A stretch of 6,964 bases of DNA from Candidatus Woesearchaeota archaeon (GTDB taxonomy: Archaea; Nanobdellota; Nanobdellia; Woesearchaeales; GW2011-AR4). Positions 4,143-6,964 of this stretch are shown here, one piece after another; within the stretch, counting starts at the first letter, position 1; every line of letters starts with the position of its first letter. The notes below the pieces were generated by a model that saw only the letters and a list, made by a program, of their open reading frames with translations, was not told the origin of the DNA and searched no databases. The DNA lies in NCBI GenBank assembly GCA_016185955.1, contig JACPMQ010000011.1, positions 1-6,964 of the forward strand, given 5' to 3'. Position numbers and translations under genes: made by a program.

Positions 4143-6605
4143 ATGGCATCTATAATATACTTTTTTCCGATTGATGTGACTTACAAGATTATCGACGGAA
4201 AACCAGCGATACATATGTTTGGCAGGACACTGGATAACAAGCAAGTATGTGTAATATACGATAAATTTGAGCCGTATTTTTATGCAATCCCAAAAAAAAA
4301 TGCAGATATTTATGACGAGCTAAAAAATTTCAAGGTCATAAGAAATGAGCAAGAGCATTCTGTTGCAAGAATAGAGCAATATAAAAAAAAATATCTCGGC
4401 AGGGAAGTTGCAACATTGAAAGTTTTTACAAAATTGCCTTTTGACGTTCCATTCATCAGGGAAGAGCTGAAAAAAAATCCCAAAATAGAGTCGATAAACG
4501 AAGCAGATATCTTATTTGCAAGAAGGTTTATGATAGACAATAACATAATACCTTTAACCTCCTATAAGGCAGAGGGCAATTTCCAAAGCCAAAAGCTGAA
4601 GGTTCCGGCTTTCATAGCTGAAAAAATAGAGCCATTTGGAGATGAGACTTTATTGGCTCCAAAAGTGCTTTCTATAGACATAGAGACTTATACGCCTCCT
4701 TACAAGGAGATTGAGCCTGAAAAAAACCCCATAATAATGGTTGCATTTTATGCAAAAGACTTCCAAAAAGTTTTTGTCTGGAAGCGCTTTACCACATCTC
4801 TTGAATATGTGGAATTTGTTGACAGCGAGTCCGAGCTGATAAGCAAATTCAAGGAAGTGATTGAAAATTACAAGCCTGATATAATCACAGGCTATTTTTC
4901 AGACGGATTTGACCTCCCGTACTTAAAAATTCGCGCTGACAAATACAAGATAAAGCTCGACATAGGGCTTGATTTTTCTGAAATAAAGATAGCAAAGGGC
5001 AAAAGCACTACGGCAGAGATAACAAGCATTATTCACCTCGACATTTTCAAATTCATAAAAAAAATTGTGTCAGGAACATTAGAAACAAACGCATACGACC
5101 TTAATTCAGTTGCCTTTGAGCTGCTTGATGAAAAAAAGCATGATGTTGATTTAGGCGAGCTTTCAAAAGCATGGGACACAAAAACAGAAATAGACAAATT
5201 TTGCAGCTATAACCTGAATGATGCAAGGCTCTGCTATAAGATTGCTGAGAAATTGATGCCAACGATAAGTGAAATGGTGAAGATAACAGGGCTTACAATC
5301 TATGATGTGAACAGAATGGGGCTTTCACAATTAGTTGAATGGTACTTATTGAGGCAAGCACCAAATTTTAATGAAATAGCTCCAAACAAGCCGACAAGTG
5401 AAGAAACCTTTAAAAGAAAATTGCAGACATATAAAGGCGCTTTTGTATTCGAGCCAAAGCCCGGCTTGTATAATAATGTGGCTGTTTTCGATTACAGGAG
5501 CTTATACCCCACAATAATAGGCTCTCATAATATATGCCCTGGCACGCTTAACTGCAGCTGTTGCGCGGAGCAAGCAAAATTTGCCCCCTTGGAAGATAAG
5601 AAGATATGGTTTTGCAAAAAGAAAAAAGGATTTATACCGACAATCATAGAAGACCTAATAACAAGAAGGATGAGGATTAAAGAGATAATAAAAGACCAGA
5701 AAGACGAGAAATTTGCTGTTTTAGATGCGAGGCAAAACAGCCTCAAGCTTCTTGCAAACTCTTTTTATGGCTATTTAGGATTTTTTGCAGCAAGATGGTA
5801 CTCATTGGAATGCGCGCAGGCAACTACAGCATTTGGAAGATACTACATAAAGGATGTTATTGCGAAAGCTGAAAAATCCGGCTTTAAGATATTGTATGGG
5901 GACACAGACTCAATATTTTTAACATTAGACAGCAAGACAATAGACGATGTCAAAAAATTTTCAGAAAGCGTTAATCAGGAATTGCCTGGATTGATGGAGC
6001 TGGAATTTAAAGGGCTTTATCCTTCAGGAATATTTGTGTCTGCAAAAGTAGGCGCTTATGGCGCAAAAAAGAAGTATGCCTTGATTTCTGAAGAGGGCAG
6101 CCTAAAAATCAAGGGCTTTGAAAGCGTAAGAAGAAACTGGTCGCTGGTTGCAAAAGAAGCCCAAGAAAAGGTCCTGGAAATAATATTGAAGGAGCAGGAC
6201 AGCAAAAAAGCTTTTGACTATATAAAAAAAATAATTGACGAGTTAAGAAACAGAAAAATCCCTCTTGAAAAAGTGATAATCCACACGCAGCTTCAAAAGG
6301 AAATTTCAGACTATGATGCAAAGGGCCCTCATGTTGCAGTTGCCCAAAGATTAAAAAATCAGGGCATAAATGTGGGACCTGGCGCAATGATACAGTTTGT
6401 TGTGACGCAAGGCAGCGATATAATAAGAAACCGCTCTAAGCTGCCTGAAGAGGTGGAAAATAATGAATATGACTCCAGTTATTATATCAACAACCAAATA
6501 ATTCCTGCTGTTGAAAAAATTTTTGAGTTATTAGGATACAAAAAAGAAGATTTGCTGGAAACAAAAGAGCAGACAAAGTTAGGTGGTTTTTTTAACGGAA
6601 ATTAA
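4143..6605 (+). CDS. Family B DNA polymerase (archaeal PolB)
   Basis: The 820-residue protein is a replicative DNA polymerase with 3'-5' proofreading. Exonuclease motifs are Exo I SIDIET (D179, E181), Exo II YFSDGFDLPYL (D257), and Exo III YNLND (Y356, D360). Polymerase motifs are A DYRSLYPTII (D450), B KLLANSFYGYLG (K535, N539, Y542), and C YGDTDS (D587, D589). The N-terminal ~170 residues correspond to the domain that senses template uracil in archaeal PolB. The C-terminus QTKLGGFF (810-817) is a perfect PIP box (QxxLxxFF) for binding the PCNA clamp. Oddities are F252 where the Exo II motif usually has Asn, and a cysteine cluster (465, 471, 473, 474, 491) after motif A. No intein is present. 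Length is slightly above Pyrococcus PolB (775). The gene stands alone downstream of repeat B3 and overlaps the convergent gene by 4 nt. Confidence 0.97.
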   Translation: MASIIYFFPIDVTYKIIDGKPAIHMFGRTLDNKQVCVIYDKFEPYFYAIPKKNADIYDELKNFKVIRNEQEHSVARIEQYKKKYLGREVATLKVFTKLPFDVPFIREELKKNPKIESINEADILFARRFMIDNNIIPLTSYKAEGNFQSQKLKVPAFIAEKIEPFGDETLLAPKVLSIDIETYTPPYKEIEPEKNPIIMVAFYAKDFQKVFVWKRFTTSLEYVEFVDSESELISKFKEVIENYKPDIITGYFSDGFDLPYLKIRADKYKIKLDIGLDFSEIKIAKGKSTTAEITSIIHLDIFKFIKKIVSGTLETNAYDLNSVAFELLDEKKHDVDLGELSKAWDTKTEIDKFCSYNLNDARLCYKIAEKLMPTISEMVKITGLTIYDVNRMGLSQLVEWYLLRQAPNFNEIAPNKPTSEETFKRKLQTYKGAFVFEPKPGLYNNVAVFDYRSLYPTIIGSHNICPGTLNCSCCAEQAKFAPLEDKKIWFCKKKKGFIPTIIEDLITRRMRIKEIIKDQKDEKFAVLDARQNSLKLLANSFYGYLGFFAARWYSLECAQATTAFGRYYIKDVIAKAEKSGFKILYGDTDSIFLTLDSKTIDDVKKFSESVNQELPGLMELEFKGLYPSGIFVSAKVGAYGAKKKYALISEEGSLKIKGFESVRRNWSLVAKEAQEKVLEIILKEQDSKKAFDYIKKIIDELRNRKIPLEKVIIHTQLQKEISDYDAKGPHVAVAQRLKNQGINVGPGAMIQFVVTQGSDIIRNRSKLPEEVENNEYDSSYYINNQIIPAVEKIFELLGYKKEDLLETKEQTKLGGFFNGN
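6587..6593 (+). terminator. T7 tract in the last codons of the polymerase gene
   Basis: Seven consecutive T encode the FF of the PIP box near the end of the polymerase reading frame. As an archaeal U-rich termination signal it would act just before the stop codon, so a second T-rich stretch downstream (for example 6652-6656) may be the one used. This is a weak call. Confidence 0.25.
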
Positions 6606-6907
6606 AAAAAATCATCGCCGAATAATTGAGATTTATACTCACAGGCAGGTTTTTGTTGAGCAGCATAACCCCTTTCCATTATTTTTTGTTGAAAAGCTTG
6701 GTTTATCCTGTCATTAGTTTCTTGCATAAATATTATACGCTCTTCCAATCTTGCTCCATTAAGCAATGGCTCTCCAAAACCCATATCCCTGAATAATAGT
6801 TCCCTTGCATCAGGATTTAACCCCCTTCTATCAGGATTAATTCTAGAAATATCGCAATATAAAACACCTGCTTTGTTAAGATACCATGGAACGTTTTCTG
6901 GCTGCAT
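6602..6907 (-). CDS. Hypothetical protein, 101 aa
   Basis: I do not recognise a family. The ATG at 6907 is preferred over an upstream in-frame TTG at 6931, because the TATA box is centred about 28 nt before this ATG, as expected for a leaderless archaeal mRNA; the TTG would fall inside that promoter. The protein starts MQPENVPWYLNKAG. It contains a proline/arginine-rich stretch NPDRRGLNPDAR (24-35), then a probably helical, charged and glutamine-rich region (53-79), and ends QLFGDDFF. It has two cysteines (18, 89), no membrane segment and no signal peptide. Its stop codon overlaps that of the polymerase gene within TTAA. The C-terminus resembles a PIP box but lacks the central aliphatic residue. 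Codon use is not obviously foreign. I consider it a real gene on promoter, length and codon pattern, but function is unknown. Confidence 0.65.
   Translation of the reverse strand: MQPENVPWYLNKAGVLYCDISRINPDRRGLNPDARELLFRDMGFGEPLLNGARLEERIIFMQETNDRINQAFQQKIMERGYAAQQKPACEYKSQLFGDDFF
6604..6611 (-). terminator. T8 tract at the stop codon of the 101-aa gene
   Basis: On the minus strand eight T run from 6611 to 6604, forming the codons of the two final phenylalanines and the first base or two of the TAA stop. Archaeal termination at U-rich tracts is expected here. The tract offers a simple alternative explanation for the FF ending of the protein. Confidence 0.4.
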
Positions 6908-6930
6908 AATGAAAGGTATTGTTAAATGCA

Positions 6931-6940
6931 ATTTAAATTT
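6931..6940 (-). promoter_or_regulatory. TATA box of the 101-aa gene
   Basis: The minus strand reads AAATTTAAAT, centred about 28 nt before the ATG at 6907. The 13-nt repeat-end motif ends 11 nt upstream of it (6952), nearly the same arrangement as in front of the DNA polymerase gene. Confidence 0.55.
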
Positions 6941-6951
6941 ATTGGTGCAAT

Positions 6952-6964
6952 GTAACTGCTAACA
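6952..6964 (-). repeat. Copy 7 of the 13-nt repeat-end motif (minus strand)
   Basis: The minus strand reads TGTTAGCAGTTAC, identical to positions 7-19 on the plus strand. The body of the presumed repeat lies beyond the window end. It points toward and directly precedes the promoter of the 101-aa gene. Confidence 0.65.

Noticed and set aside
4143..6605. Intein or repeat-derived insertion in the polymerase
   Set aside because: Motifs A, B and C are uninterrupted and I found no match to the repeat blocks in this gene.
6602..6931. Longer version of the 101-aa gene starting at TTG 6931
   Set aside because: That start lies inside the TATA box, while the ATG at 6907 has the correct distance from it.
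7..6964. CRISPR array
   Set aside because: The repeats are hundreds to thousands of bases apart, in both orientations, with genes between them; no regular spacing or cas genes.

Overview
The window is AT-rich and archaeal. Archaea-specific gene content shows this: an archaeal-type deoxyhypusine synthase, a Pus7/TruD-type pseudouridine synthase, and a family B replicative polymerase ending in a PCNA-binding box. Promoters are archaeal TATA boxes, three of them about 26-28 nt before the start codon, which fits leaderless mRNAs. Small single-gene units and lysine/AT-rich coding suggest a DPANN-type archaeon (Woesearchaeota/Pacearchaeota-like). That placement is inference from style, not a phylogenetic result.

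Layout. 1-283: gene-free, with the end of one repeat, a 147-bp imperfect palindrome and repeat copy A1, then the promoter of deoxyhypusine synthase (284-1249, +). 1250-1604: gene-free, with repeat copy B1 (minus), three hairpins and repeat copy B2, leading into a TatD-family metal-dependent hydrolase (1605-2390, +). Repeat copy A2 lies between tatD and the convergent truD (2482-3588, -) and runs into the last codons of truD. Upstream of truD on the same strand is a small basic protein made of two similar halves (3642-3887, -). It has the best promoter and the only strong Shine-Dalgarno site in the window, and its leader holds a perfect 18-bp tandem repeat. Repeat copy B3 lies in the divergent gap before the family B DNA polymerase (4143-6605, +). 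The polymerase ends tail-to-tail with, and overlaps by 4 nt, an unrecognised 101-aa gene (6602-6907, -).

The genes are information-processing housekeeping functions (translation-factor modification, tRNA modification, replication, a probable nuclease). They do not form one pathway or operon; nearly every gene seems to have its own promoter.

The main unexplained signal is a family of short dispersed repeats. Seven copies of a 13-nt motif close to TGTTAGCAGWTAC occur in gaps or at a gene end, on both strands. At least five close longer repeats of two types (A and B). Four of the seven lie just upstream of a promoter in the gene's own direction. A fragment of the B repeat also seems to have been inserted in frame into truD, adding about 12 GC-rich, proline-rich codons just before the conserved PNYFGEQR motif. 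This resembles in principle the protein-invading palindromic elements of Rickettsia, but the sequence is unrelated as far as I can tell.
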